From assembly GCA_003439945.1 (NCBI GenBank), contig QVRM01005378.1:296001-360000 (forward strand): a stretch of DNA of 64,000 nucleotides, read 5' to 3'. Under the pieces are notes generated by a model. That model was not told the origin of the DNA. It saw nothing but the letters and a program-made list of their open reading frames with translations, and ran no database searches. Positions 13,481 to 25,470 of the stretch are shown here, one piece after another. The position numbers and the translations under genes were made by a program. Source of the DNA: Dermanyssus gallinae. Taxonomy: Eukaryota; Arthropoda; Arachnida; Mesostigmata; Dermanyssidae. The number at the start of each line of letters is the position of its first letter. Within the stretch, counting starts at the first letter, position 1.

Positions 13481-13800
13481 ATAGTTGTATATAAATAACG
13501 GAGCTTCTATTCTATTATAAAAAAAAAATGTGTGACAGTCTGGTGCGGTCCTTAGTCCAAAGGAATCGTTGAGCATTATTTTTTTAATCCACAGAGAAAC
13601 GGCGAACGGTATTATAGCATGATTTTCAATTAGATTTGGCTGAAATTAATGCAAGCGACCTCTGCTACAATCGAGCTTTTGAGGATAAAGTGGAATTTTA
13701 CTAGAAATAGGAATATGTCTGTGTACAAATCATTTTTCTTTAATATCTTACACACGCTTGTTTTTTTGCCACTTTCGAAGTAGCACAGGGCTCGAATTTA

Positions 13801-13842
13801 GGGGACTCTCTCGCTCTCTCTCTCTCTCTATATATATATAAA
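13801..13842 (+). repeat. Compound (CT)n(TA)n microsatellite
   Basis: A CT run passes directly into a TA run. The same compound order on the + strand recurs at about 27,260, 33,522, 39,803 and 63,127. Confidence 0.9.
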
Positions 13843-14380
13843 GTGTGTTGCAAAAAAATAGCAACTCATGTTTTTTGGTTATAATTTCGGCTTGGTTTAT
13901 TTGAATGGCTTGAAATTTTAAGCGCATGGTGTACACGACGAAATGGTGTACACGTAGGCTAAGTTGCCTGTGGCACGATATCGTCTAAATGATATTTAGT
14001 TTACTTTACGTTTTTCGATAGTCTATGATCGGCTGTCTTGGCCAGAAGACTGTGTTCTTAATCCGTAGGCGATTGAAATGGTAAGGCGTGTATCGCTGGC
14101 AGATTAATTAAGAGCTTTCGGCTTCAGTACGTAATCCCGTTCTTCACTGCTGCTACTACTTCCCGTGCTCACCTAATAAAGGAAATGCAGCATGAGGTCC
14201 CGAGAGAGGGCAAATTAGCACCGACAGCATGCGACCCCTTTGCAACCCGTTTGTCGAATCCTGCAAGTAATAGGCAGTCAGCGTGACGTCCGTTGCCCAC
14301 GGTGTTAATCTTTACGGCTACTGTCTTTGCAGTGTTGCTTGGCCCTTATAGTAACTGATCTCGCTTGCTCTAATGCTAAA

Positions 14381-14384
14381 TGTA

Positions 14385-14415
<31 letters not shown>
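14381..14415. repeat. Short (TA)n array
   Basis: An interrupted TA run of about 35 bp. It separates unique sequence on the left from about 350 bp of ordinary sequence before the LINE relic at 14.8 kb. Confidence 0.9.
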
Positions 14416-14779
14416 GTTGCCGTTACATCAAATGGTTTTATGGGCTTCAAAACAACCATAAATCAGCGTTTAGCTAGTTCTGCTATGAACCCAACCGCTG
14501 TCTGCATCAACATCCATCCTATGGTTCATAAAAGCTCTCCAGGTTGTTTAGAACGTGATTGGAATACTATATGTAGCGATGGGAGCTATCTGTATTCCGA
14601 AACAAAGCCACCCCTGCATAAACTGAAAGCATATGTTGACCATTAAATTTGTTTATTTTCGTTCTCATGATTTGCAACGCGTCACCTCCCCCCCGCCAGA
14701 TAGCCAACCTTTCAAATTTCCTAGTTACTGCATCTCCCCAGCTAATCCTTAAATCCTTCTCATTTAGGAAAATTACTTA

Positions 14780-15320
14780 TCGATTCATGGCTTGTTTTAC
14801 CCTGAACAGGCAGAACCAAAGATGACCACATCATCTGCATACATTCTGAATAAAATTCCAGCCCACTCTCGGGCTCAGCCCTACCTGATCCCCTCTGGCA
14901 GTCCACCCAAGGTGGAAAACAGCAGCAGCTCTGTTCATCGTTCTGTGCGACACCTATGGTTTGAGTCACCTCGACCGCAAGTCCGACCCCGTTATCAATC
15001 AGTACCGTGTTCTGATTTAAGCTGTTGATAAGTAAGCTTAACGTTTCTCTCGGCGCCCTAGGGTTTTCCTGCTATCTTTCGGTACCACGTTAAGCACTGC
15101 CTTTAAACCCATGAATACAGCATATAGGCTACTCCTCGGTTTGGACAGCTTATCTTACATTTTCCCGAGAAACTCCTTAATTGCTAAGTGAGTAAGTTCG
15201 GGTTAAGCTTACCCCCATTTCCTCCACGAAAAACATAAATATTCATTAATTTTTGACGATATTTGGTATGCGCAGCTCTTTATTGCTGTTCCGCTCCAAG
15301 TGTCTACTTCTGTTTCTACT
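14780..15320 (-). pseudogene. LINE reverse transcriptase relic with YADD box
   Basis: On the minus strand, about 15,040-14,920 reads VGLAVEVTQTIGVAQND (normally T-x-G-V-P-Q-G-D), then after a shift GGLPEGIR and, at about 14,840-14,800, MYADDVVIFGSACSG. The YADD pair binds the catalytic metal ions of RT. Spacing from GVAQND to YADD fits an R1/CR1-like LINE. Frameshifts and stops make it non-functional. It lies 3' of the gag-like relic at 15,480-16,190 on the same strand, so both may be one element that has lost its endonuclease region. Confidence 0.65.
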
Positions 15321-15479
15321 CCCTCTCCTTTAAAAATGACTGTTGAGGTCGCTTCTTTCTAGAACTCTGTAGTCTTCCCAACGTTCAAGCCCTCATTGAA
15401 TTGGGCTTACCAGCATGGAGCGAGAAATAGGATATTTTTCTTTGCTCACTCTTTATTAGAACCAGCGCACCAGCACCTT

Positions 15480-16190
15480 AGGGATAAACGGTTCACGCTA
15501 GCGTCCGTCTCCCTGGCTGATTTCAGGGCCTGAAGAAAGGAGCTGGCCTCTCTCTCTGCCGTCTCCGCCATCACCAACAGCACATCGCCGCAGGGCAGTT
15601 GCTAAATGCGATTCACCCTAACACTGTGGGCGTTGGCGTTCACCCTAGAGCCCAGCTCCATGATCATGTTCAACTAAGGTTATTGTTGTTCTGGGAGCGC
15701 TTACTGCCCCGCCCTCGCGCCGTGGAGATGACAACGAAGTGTAGGTCCTGTGCCCAGGAGAGGTACTCTTGCAGCTTGCCGAAATCTCTCTGCTCACCCT
15801 GGCTTGCCATGTGGCAAGGTATTGATCTGAGCTTCAAGTAACCTAGAAGGGCCTTGGCCCTTAGAAGCGTTCCATTCTTAGAGAGCCTGATCGCCACCAG
15901 GATCCTGGTTAAGAGCTCGCCGTCATCTCCCGATTCGCTTATTTAGCGCAACACGACCACCCGTGTACCGTAGCCGGCCTCGTCGGAAATACCCTGAAAT
16001 TGCCAGACCATGTTCTGCCAGATGGTCTTGTCAGATGGTCGTCTCTCGAGTAAACCTGGATCTGATTCTTGAGAAGAGGTGCTTGAGGTCCACCTCTGTT
16101 TAGCAAGTCTCAATCACGGCGGTAATGTTTTCAGCCTGCCTCTTCCGTTCTTGGGGTTTCTCCCACCAGGAGTTATTTTGTTGCTCTTCT
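15480..16190 (-). pseudogene. LINE ORF1 (gag-like) relic
   Basis: Minus-strand frames include ERKRQAENITAVIETC, SAMESTRAND motifs of moderate complexity such as LGYLKLRSIPCHMASQGE and, at about 15,665-15,485, ELGSRVNANAHSVRVNRI followed by GDVLLVMAETAE and SFLQALKSARE. The pattern of a basic V-x-x-x-R-x-N-x-I strand followed by G-D-V-L-L is typical of R1/TRAS ORF1 C-terminal domains. No zinc knuckles are visible. It is interrupted by stops. The assignment is by pattern only; the adjoining RT relic supports it. Confidence 0.4.
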
Positions 16191-16320
16191 TATTTTTTTC
16201 TTTGGTGTAAAACGACTTCGTGCCGTTTTAACCCACCGAACTTCTGCTAAGACTTCACTACCCGCAAATGTCGGAATACAATACAGTTTTTGTTCTCGCG
16301 TGCACGTTACTGTGCACCCT

Positions 16321-16560
16321 GCTGGCGGGGTGGTCTAGGGGACTAGTGCGCTAGCCACCGTTGTCATTTACTGGGGTGTTGCCGGTTCAATCCCTGTTTT
16401 TGATCGAAAGTTCTCTGAGCGGTGGTCATTGAGAATAGATTACAAATCATACCGGTGAGAGTCAGTCATGCTGTCACAATGAGTGTTGAGATAACCTTAG
16501 ATATCCCAACATGTCCGGCCCTCAGTGCATTAAAGATATGCATCAGAATGCGTTCCAAGC
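16321..16560 (+). mobile_element. SINE-B, most complete copy
   Basis: The tRNA-like head starts near 16,321 with GGTGGTCTAGGGGACTAGTG (A-box region), then GCCGGTTCAATCCC (B-box) at about 16,381. The body continues with GGTGGTCATTGAGAATAGAT and ATATCCCAACATGTCCGG, shared in the opposite orientation with 19,580-19,720 and 31,565-31,785. The pol III boxes plus a shared unrelated body define a tRNA-derived SINE rather than a tRNA gene. The 3' end is not clear because no poly-A or target duplication was found. Confidence 0.7.
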
Positions 16561-16599
16561 CCGTAGGCAACAAAGGATGGTTTAGAATTAAAAACAACC

Positions 16600-17830
16600 T
16601 CCTTGAAACACATTTTATTTTAGGAAAGGAGGAGTGCACACCAAAGATCTTTTCCAACAACGTAGATCGTCCTCCGCTGATCCTAGCTGACCCTTTATGT
16701 ATCCTGAAGCGACAGTAGTGTGACGCTATCCTCTTCAACCATGATAAGGCGTTCCTTAATTTTGTTAAACGTTTTTTTTTATGTGTTTAGCGATACCGTC
16801 GCATGCATCATCAAAATTGAACCCCAGCTTATTATAAATATAACTGCTTCATGTTTTGTCACAACAACCTTTGGTGCACAGGTTCACCTAGACCGGGCTG
16901 CCGTGGTAAACTTCGATTCATCTGGTGTCTCTGCACCCTCATAAGCGTCCTTAATTACCTCGCTAGTGCTTCCACGCTCGCCGGGTCAGTGATAGTTTTT
17001 ATATAATGTACATACAATATATTCTATATATACTTATAACTACTGAAAACAAGTGCCGTTTTCAATACTTATTAAACACATGTAATGTTATTTTAATTGT
17101 GCAACAATAACAACACAGAGGGGTGATGTAATTATGAAACAAAATATAATGGCTCAGGAAATATGAATAAAGACTTTGATGTCTATTGTAGTTTTTTAGT
17201 ATTTACAAATAAAATTATGAGGTGATTGTACGACCAAAGTGAAAGTACATTGTCGAGTGTTAAAAAGTGTGCGTACGCCGCACATTTTAAACATTTACGT
17301 CTACATTTACGATTTAAACGTCTAAAAATAGTGCCGAATAAAAGACACGTCCATCGAATTTAGCCGTCCAACGTGCGGGAAGAAACACTGCAAAGAGCAC
17401 AGAAATTTGTGTTCATACTTGTAGAATTCTTCGAAGAAATATTACGGCCGTACCGTCAGGTGAACTACCGCCACCGGTATTACTAAAACAAATATTTATT
17501 TTATTAATACTGTACGAGTAGTTAATTTTATTATCAATATTTATATACTCGTATTGAAAGTGGTAGGTGACTGCAAAGCAGTATGATTCTCACAGTTGTG
17601 ACCAAAAACCGTACTTAATTAATTCGCTTTCCTTTTTTTAGGATATGTCGTCTCATTCGACCGTAGTGCTGTGTTATTTGTCAAGGGTATGGACACGTAA
17701 AAAAAATATTTTTTATAATAAAGCAGGTCTTAATTTTTATCTCTTGAAAATCATTCAGATTTCCTATCGTTCTATCACGCTAACTAATAACGAGCAGCCT
17801 CGTTAAGCAGTCGTAAGCGCCGGCCATCAT
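16600..17830. other. AT-rich unique sequence, no gene recognised
   Basis: Frames at 16,422-16,944 partly overlap the SINE and look like no known protein. From 16,980 to 17,830 the DNA is strongly AT-rich without arrays or motifs. Confidence 0.45.
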
Positions 17831-17835
17831 ATCTG

Positions 17836-18168
17836 CTAGACATATCTGATGACATAGAGCTCCCTTTCTTGGCTAGCTCTTCGCAGCTTACAAATGTCAA
17901 AAAAAGCAACACGCAATTCACGATAAAGTTCATTCACGGCAGCTCTGCTTCTGTCACGATGCTGCTGCTGCTGCCGGAAGGAATGATGAGGCTGATCGCA
18001 ATGATGATGATGATGGTGACGATTTTGGCGATTATGAAGATCGCGGCGATGATGATTTTGATGATGACAATGATGACGTTGATGATGAGAGGAATCAAAC
18101 GAAGAGAGATCATGGCTAGCGGCAACTCGGTTTGGTTGGTCGCTCGCTCGGACGGTGGTTGTGTTCAC
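17836..18168 (-). repeat. (GAT/CAT)n block with a His-rich minus-strand frame
   Basis: The core at about 17,995-18,095 is an imperfect GAT repeat on the plus strand. On the minus strand a 110-codon frame runs through it, giving His-rich and Gln-rich stretches, then NELYRELRVAFFDICKL, which is not repetitive. That end is mildly protein-like. The 5' part has no recognisable domain, and the frame is open mainly because the repeat is. It could be an exon of a His-rich nuclear protein, but I cannot support that. Confidence 0.3.
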
Positions 18169-19350
18169 CGTTGACGTTGAGCTTTTAACTCAGGGGAAGA
18201 AGGCGGCGGACGAATGCCCGAGTCTGTTTTTTGTCGACCTGCCGTCTGGATGGTCTAGCCGCACTATAAACACGGGCGGCAGGCAACGGGCCGGGAATCA
18301 GAAAGAAAGGAAAAGGCAAACGAACGCGTTAAGCGCGGAAGCAGCCGGACTGCCGGCGTAACTCGTGTGCTGATGAAAAACGACGCTGAGGATCAAGGCG
18401 TTTGCGCCTTGTTCCCCTTTCTTTCCTATCCCTTTTATATTGCCCGTCTCTCTTGCCCTGCCTCTCTCTCTTCCTCTCTCTCTCTCTCGTTCTGCTCCTT
18501 TCTTCCTATTTTCTTCTCTCTCTCTCCCTCTGCTTCTTCCTGCTAACTCCTACTCTCTAACGCAAGCAAGGATGGCCAGCAGCTAAAGGCGGCAAATGTT
18601 CGGGACTCAGGAACCTGGCAACCTGGGGGGAAGGATGATCACGCTCGACCGGGGGCCGCTCCGAGGAGCGCCCCCCAGATCCCGTCACAACGCCCAACAC
18701 GAATCTAGACAGCTGGACTCTAGATTGACTAGCAGCGGACATCGGCGGCGGCGGTGGTGGCAGAAGCAGCAGCAGCACTTAAGGGTCACGCTAGGTTGTA
18801 TGCAAATTCGGCCGTGTATACCGACCGACGGCGAAAAGCGGCTACAGCGGCCGCCGCCGCGTGATAGGATCGTTCCCTAGGCGATCGCGTATTCGATCGA
18901 GAGTATCTCGCTCTCTCTCTCTCTTTCTCTCTCTACCTTTCTCTATGCTGAGATTGAGGGCATGAGGGTGCGATCTGGCGGTGCGGTGCGGTAAGGCAGG
19001 GCTTCGTCCTGTAAGAAGCAGGAACAACAGCGACAGCCGCAGAGACGGTGATAGCGGTGGCAGCGACGGATATGTCCTGTCAAGACGGAGCTTCCGGGAC
19101 AGGATCGCACTGTGTTGTAGCAGCTCTGGCAGCCGCGGTGCGCGTTCCGCGTAGCCAGCCGACTTCATCATACTGTGCGGCAACACATACGACGCGCGCG
19201 CGGAATGGATTTACGGATTACGGATTGATTTTCTCAAAATGGTCTTTCCTCTATCTTCGACTACCACCATCCAACCTCCTCCCTCGCCACCCCATGGGGT
19301 GCTGCATCCATCTCTGCCTGTCCGTCGGAATTGTCGGCCCGTCGTAATCG
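18169..19350. other. CpG-rich low-complexity block with CT tracts
   Basis: GC-rich sequence with pyrimidine tracts at about 18,425-18,545 and 18,905-18,945 and CAG repeats at about 18,760. A strong hairpin lies at 18,651-18,676 (GGGGG-C-CGCTCC-GA-GGAGCG-CCCCC). Many overlapping frames exist on both strands and none has a recognisable domain. Tracts like these are common near arthropod promoters, so an unannotated promoter or 5' exon is possible. Confidence 0.35.
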
Positions 19351-19579
19351 CTGGCTGTTAGCGTTATTTAAAATGATTATCACCTATGTGCTGGCTGCTG
19401 CTATAGAAAGAACCAGAGCAAAGAAAACCATTTGTGCGAGTACAGCAAGAGTCTTCTTCTAAGTGGGCAGGGCAGAAAACAAAGCAATAGCTAACGTCCC
19501 ATGATCAGAAACATTTTTAAGAAGGTTGTTTGTAGATACAGACCGTCCTGCGTAACCGGCGGGCGTGGAACTCACCGTT

Positions 19580-19720
19580 CAATGCCCTGGACCGGACATG
19601 TTGAGATATCCAGGGATTCTCCAGTAGTCCTTGTGGCAGCAACATGGCCGCTGACTCTCAGCGATATGGTTTATCATCTATTCTCAATGACCATCGCTTA
19701 AAGAAAATTCGATTAACAAC
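19580..19720 (-). mobile_element. SINE-B body copy, minus strand
   Basis: The minus strand reads GGTCATTGAGAATAGATGAT, then AGTCAGCGGCCATGTTGC and GGATATCTCAACATGTCCGG, matching the 16.3-kb and 31.6-kb copies. The expected B-box is degraded (GATTCAATCTTCCC near 19,722) and the A-box half is missing, so the copy is 5'-truncated. Confidence 0.65.
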
Positions 19721-20061
19721 AGGGAAGATTCAATCGTTATATTGACTTGCTAATCGTAAAAGGCGATCGGCCACAATATATGTCAAGGCCGTAATTCATT
19801 TTCTGATACCTATCGTAGTAGCCCCACGATACCCAACTTCTTTGCCTGCATGAGTCAAATTTTCATTCGTAAAATTCAACCATGCAGGATTAAGCATGCA
19901 TTGGCTAAAATTGGTCGAGCTTCACCGAATCAAGCATGTATATATCGAAATCACCTCGACAACTCGCTTTCACAATCCCGTCATTACATTTTTATTAACC
20001 ATCGTTTAATGGCATACCTCCTTTCAGGCAATGCGTCAATATTATTGAGCAGCTATAGTTG

Positions 20062-20066
<5 letters not shown>

Positions 20067-20103
<37 letters not shown>
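20067..20103. repeat. (TA)n array
   Basis: A TA run of about 37 bp, 30 bp to the left of the SINE-A 3' tail. Confidence 0.95.
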
Positions 20104-20104
<1 letters not shown>

Positions 20105-20133
20105 TACACGATATTGCCATCATATAAGCCAAA

Positions 20134-20335
20134 ACACGGGTACCTAAGTAAAGTAAAGTTTTCGGGCTGACCCTCAGCAAAGATTTAACGTCTACGGAAC
20201 CGTTTTTCACATTGCTTCATAGATGGACCCCTATAAATACAAACTGCAACGGTGGGGCTCGAACCCGCGCACATATGTGTCTTCTCCGGTTGCAAGGCGC
20301 AGACTTAAGCCACCACACCAGCGGGCTCAACAAAG
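20134..20335 (-). mobile_element. SINE-A, copy 1
   Basis: On the minus strand the head contains an A-box-like TGGCTTAAGTCTG at 20,312-20,300 and a perfect B-box GGTTCGAGCCC at 20,265-20,255. A body of about 120 bp follows, ending in AACTTTACTTTACTTAGG, a short CTTTA-type tail. The whole unit is about 200 bp. The copy at 32,840-33,033 matches from head to tail and 39,926-39,991 matches in part. Pol III boxes, shared body and tail make this a tRNA-derived SINE. The cloverleaf is not complete, so it is not called a tRNA gene. Confidence 0.8.
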
Positions 20336-20339
20336 CACA

Positions 20340-21930
20340 AGTGCCTGCATGCGTAAAATGTAACCACAAAATTACACACATATGCAAATATCGCGTACTG
20401 TATTCGGGTGCATGCTAAAATATATTATCTTCATTGCTTAGATTAGCATATTATGAAAATAAGGACAAACGTCATATCATTTGAAGTTTCTCTAGCGCTA
20501 TATGACATATATTCAATGTGTAAAACCGACTTTCGGTGTTCCCAGGGTCAACTAGACGTGCCCAAGTAATTCATCTATACAAGGGGAAAAGGATTACGAC
20601 AAAGCGACACAAATAATTGCCGGCCAATCACAGTGGCCAACTTCTTATGAAAGCTAAAAGCAAGGGTGCAGGCATAGTGCAGGGTGGCAAGCAGGTATCT
20701 AACGAAATAGAGAAATTAACTTTGCACTCGGAAGCACAGTACAGGTTACGTCCAGCACGTACCATGGAACTTGCACTGTGCGCTTTGACTGAAATCATCG
20801 GATGGCAGTAATGCCTTCGTTGAAATGTTGCTGTACGTGGTCAAGGCATTTTATTATTATTAACACCCAGGTTGGGTAAAATTATAAACATATACATCAG
20901 ACAGAACTAGTGCTTCCTTCACGTCATTGGGTCTTCTCTTATCTTGCTAGTTCAGCTATTGACTGAACTGCTGAACATGCTGCGGCGTGGTATCTATCGC
21001 ACTGGGCAGAGCACCTCGTCAAGGCATTTTATTCTATACGTCATGACATTTTTCCGAAGCTATGCGGCCATTTGGGTCTGATGAACGATGAACTAGTGAA
21101 ATGATTTGCATCATATCTCGCTAAATTTTCACCGGCCACAGTGTGGAATCAACGTCCGCCCTCATCGCCCTCGAAGAAGGGAAAACGAAACAAACGGTCA
21201 AAACAGAGGCAATTTTTGCAGGGCTAACAGTTAGTGATCTCCTTGTGTAATCCCTTCATTTTCTTAATCAAATACGTTTTCATCTGTGACGTAGGATTAA
21301 CGTTTCAAATAGGCCCCAAAGACTTGCGTTGAAGCTATTGCTTTATTTTTCTTTAGTTAAGCCATACTGTGCGTATGCTGTATTTATCTAGGTTAATTTC
21401 AAATGTAAGAGTAAAATAATTCATAACCAGAATGACCAGTCGTCCGCCATATTCGCTATTTCATCCCATCGACTGTATTGCTCCAAATATTTAGCTGGAG
21501 ATCAATAACTTGCCTAAAAACGCTCGACTACCATGAGCCTTATACTGATACGCTAATTGAATACAAAGTACACTATACTTGTGTCTCACATATGCAATAC
21601 TGCACTGTTACATCAAAATTATAAGGAAATACAAAAACCGCTAGTCCAGATCTGGGAAAATATGAATATATTTACCATAGATGGATCTGTTATGAATGCA
21701 GACAAAACCTACGATATAATTGCCTGCCCTCTACCAAGAGCATGCTATGTCAAGGCAGGCTATCAGTAGAGGCATACTTTTGGCGTAGTATGTTCTACAT
21801 GTAGAAAACATCTATGTGTTACAGTTAGCAATATTGGACTTTACGGTCAGCACTTCTGCAAAAGGTAAAATAAAAAAATAAAAATATTTTCGTAAAGCTC
21901 CGTGATGTACCAGACTGTTGCATGAAAATG
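20340..21930. other. Unique AT-rich sequence, no gene recognised
   Basis: No domain or repeat was recognised. Short frames at 20,617-20,811 and 21,557-21,769 are unsupported. A TA array at 21,935-21,962 ends the stretch. Confidence 0.45.
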
Positions 21931-21963
21931 CAATTTATATATATATATATATATATATATATG

Positions 21964-23131
21964 CAGGGTCATTCATGTTGTTATGTACTTCTTTCGAGGC
22001 TTCATAGAACTCGGCAAGCAAATAATTTTCCCTATGGAGGGAGGACGCGGAAACGTTTTGTTTTGGGGAGAGAATGAAGTTTATAAAAGTAGTTATTCAG
22101 CTTTTTTTCTCCTACATAGTTGTGATCTACGTTTGCGGGAGAACCAGTCAACGCATGAAGGAACCGATTACACCGGCGTGTTCGGAGGAAAATTCCGGCG
22201 CAATTTGCGACGCAAGCTAGGAGGGAGACCCTTCACTAGCTTGCATCGCAAAAAGCGAATATCCAGATTAAGAAAAGTCATGAAAAGTTGATATTTTACG
22301 TTAACGCTTTTTCATGAAAAATCGTAAATTTTTTCCATTGCGACCAAAAATGTACGTCCAAAGGACCACTCTCACGCAATAGCAAATATAATGCCCATCA
22401 TTTTCGTACCAAGGTGATGGTGCTGCGTTACGTAGTTGTCAAGTAACTAAGCGTTTTCGACAGTCATTGTTGTTATGTTTTACGTGCAAGTTTTTACGTT
22501 CAGAAACGTAAAAAAATGCCAAGACGTTTCCGCTCCCTCCTCCCACTAAGAAAAATTATTCTCTTGCTGAGTTCTACCAAACCTCAAAATATGTACCTAA
22601 CTTTCTCATACGCCCTATGGAAATATGCATGCCTTCGCTTTCGATATGGCTATCGAAAAAGCTTAGTGACTTGACAACTACGTAACGCAGCATCACCACT
22701 TTGGTACGGAAGTGGTGGGCATTAATTTTGCTATTGCGTGTGAGTGGTCTTTTGGACATACATTTTTGGACGTAACGGAAAAATTTTACGAAAAAGCGTT
22801 AACGTAAGACATAACAACATATCGACTTTTTATGACTTTTCTCAACCTGTGTATTCGCTTTTTGCTACGCAAGCTAGTGAAGTGCCTTCCTTCTTGAATT
22901 TTCCTCCGAGCACGCCGGTGTAATCGGTTCCTTCATGCGTTAGCTGGTTCTCCCGCAAACGTAGATTTCGCACAACTATATAGGAAAAAAGGGCAGAATA
23001 ACGAATTTTATAAATTTCATCCTCACTACTAAACAAAACGTTTCCGCGTCCTCCCTCCATCGGTAAAAATTATTTTCGTGCCGAGTTCTATCAAACCTCG
23101 AAAGAAGTCCATAACAACATGAATGATTTTG
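21964..23131. mobile_element. Fold-back element 2: long-TIR non-autonomous transposon
   Basis: The left arm (21,964-22,460) and right arm (about 22,653-23,131) are imperfect reverse complements of about 0.48-0.5 kb, with a loop of about 190 bp. The left end reads CAGGGTCATTCATGTTGTTA next to a TA array. The right end gives the same phrase in reverse complement with a degraded outer CAGGG, next to TATATATA. End and target fit IS630-Tc1-mariner elements. The arms are clearly more diverged than in fold-back 1. The loop holds a third, shorter version of the terminal region (about 22,461-22,590), including CGTTTCCGCTCCCTCCTC resembling CGTTTCCGCGTCCTCCCTCC near the right end. No transposase is encoded. 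Confidence 0.85.
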
Positions 23132-23343
23132 TATATATATCCACCCACATATGTGTCCTGTAGACTGTTCTGTTGTCACTAAATCGGTCCTTTTAATGAA
23201 AACTCGTTGCATGCAGGGACCCGTCAATTTTGTATCTTCAATTAAGCGTACTAGCTATAGTAAGATAGACAAGCATAGTATTCCGTTATATTGCCGGGTT
23301 ATTGGCTGGAGCACTCCAGAAGTCCTACGAAAAAAGCAAAAAA

Positions 23344-23345
<2 letters not shown>

Positions 23346-23379
<34 letters not shown>
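23346..23379. repeat. (TA)n array
   Basis: A TA run of about 34 bp ending in ACACAC. Another lies at 23,989-24,027. Confidence 0.95.
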
Positions 23380-23384
<5 letters not shown>

Positions 23385-23987
23385 GAGTGATCTGCTATTT
23401 TTTCTAAATCTGACCGTGTGCCCCGTTGTTAGATAATGAAAGTTAAATCGGTCTCATAATTGCTTACATACTGCCCGCCTTGAGCACAATTTTGTAGAGC
23501 GCAACTTTGACCGTAACGAAAGTAACGAGAATATCTCTTTTGTCACAATCTACAATGAAAATTGAAGGCTACAGATTGATGAAAAGCTAAACGCATTTTT
23601 CAATAAAGGAAAAGTAAAGATATTGCAAGCTATTTAGCGGTTGTATTTTATAGCCTTTGTACGGCGGTGGTACTCTTTGAGTGCTATTTTGTTGCGTTTA
23701 TTCCCAATGGGTTACGAGTGCTGAGCGCTTTTCTGCACCTACACTACCGTCATATCTTTGACAAAATATTCGGGTACCTTTTAGGGACGCCTAGCTTTCA
23801 TCCATTTATGCTCTAAACTTCTTACTTTTAAAAATATGTAACTTCGCCAAGTGCTCTGCGCTTAAACACCATAGGGGCGTAGTGTTATGGATTTACTTTG
23901 AGGGTCTGGTCCAACAGCTTCAGTTTGGAAGCGTATTTCCGTATCATGCTCTCTCAGTTTATATATGTATATAATATTTAATTGTTG

Positions 23988-24030
<43 letters not shown>

Positions 24031-24300
24031 CAGGACTGTGTATAATATTAGACAAAAGCGGACTTGTTTTATGTCTTATCGACTCAAAACCTGACTGGAT
24101 TTGTTGTTAGTCAAGTTAAATGACGCTCGCTAATTGTCGTCAATTGAAGACACTTTCAAGGCCCACTTAGCAACTCCTGCAAATAATTAATTTGCTGCCA
24201 AGCGCGAGACGGCTGCGAAAAAGCTGCCACTAAGCGCCACGTTGATCAATGTGAGTTTGCTATTTGTACTACAGATGATACAACGGTCGAGTTGTGCGTT
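23380..24300. other. Unique sequence between and beyond two TA arrays
   Basis: I saw no motif or inverted repeat. The roughly 610 bp between the arrays shows neither the terminal repeats of a DNA transposon nor RT motifs. Confidence 0.4.
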
Positions 24301-25439
24301 CGACTTCTTCATGAGACCGACCGCATCATGAAGCTGTCCTTTTCTTGGCAGGACGGGCAAGAAGGTACGATACAGGGGTAGAAAATGCTCGTCTCGTTGC
24401 CTGTCTCGTTTCGTCGATCGGCGACGTTTGCGCTTCCCGCCAAGCGTCTGCCTATTGGTCCCTTGGTCGGCCTTCTTCCCGTCTGTTTGTCAATCGAGTG
24501 AAGCTTTCTGCAAGGATATTTATGTCATCATCTCTCCAACGAGATAGATAACGTTCGACATTTATGGACTCGCTGAAAAGTGTTCTCGTCGTCTTCCTCG
24601 CTGCTGTTGCTACTGCTTCTCTTGGCGGCGGCCACGGCGACGACAGCGACAACCTTCACGGGGGAAGAATCCCTGGGAGAAAAATCCAGGACACGCAGAT
24701 AAACAGAGAGACAACAGGAGTGTGTATGTGTTGAAGGAACGCTTGCACGGGCGCCCGTCCGCCCGCCGGAGAAATAGAAGAAAGGGCAGAACTAGGGGGT
24801 TCGGGGTTAAGGGAGCAGGCCGAACCAGGCCGGGAAGGGGCAACACGTTGCCGCCCTAGGGAGGCGTGCAAATAGGAACAACGACGACGACAACGGCAGC
24901 AACAGGGGCGCGATATGTCCCCCGAGGTGGTGAGCCGACAGCGTCGTCGCTGGCGCATACCAGATTCAGTTCTCCTTTGCGTAAGCTTCTTCTCCAGCTC
25001 ATGTTCCGTTTCTTCTTCTTGTGCTCTTGCTGCACTTCGGCAGATGCCGCCCCACAAGTCCGACCGCCCCTACGTCGCCCTGTGGAACGGGACGCGTCAT
25101 CGGCAAATGTGCAAATAATGTTGTTGGCGTTGCTACTTCCGATGCTGCTGGTTGTGCTGTTCCTGTTGTGTCTTTGCAGTTGTTGTTGTTGTTGTTGCGT
25201 CTTTACGGTTGTTGTTGTTGCATCGTTACAGTTGTTGTTGTTGCTGCTGTTGTTGTTCTTGCTGTTGCTAATACTGTTGTTGTTGCTGCTGCTGCTGCTG
25301 TCGGAGTCGTCAATGTAACCGCCAAAATGTTCAACATCAACCTTGTGGTCATGACTGTGATTGTTAGCATCATCAGCATCGTGGTCGTCGCATCAGCACC
25401 ATTATATCATCCTCCTCCTCATCATCATCATCATCATCC

Positions 25440-25470
<31 letters not shown>

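Noticed and set aside
20250..20320. tRNA gene suggested by a perfect B-box and A-box-like sequence
   Set aside because: No acceptor stem or complete cloverleaf, and the unit is repeated with a shared body and tail, so it is a SINE head.
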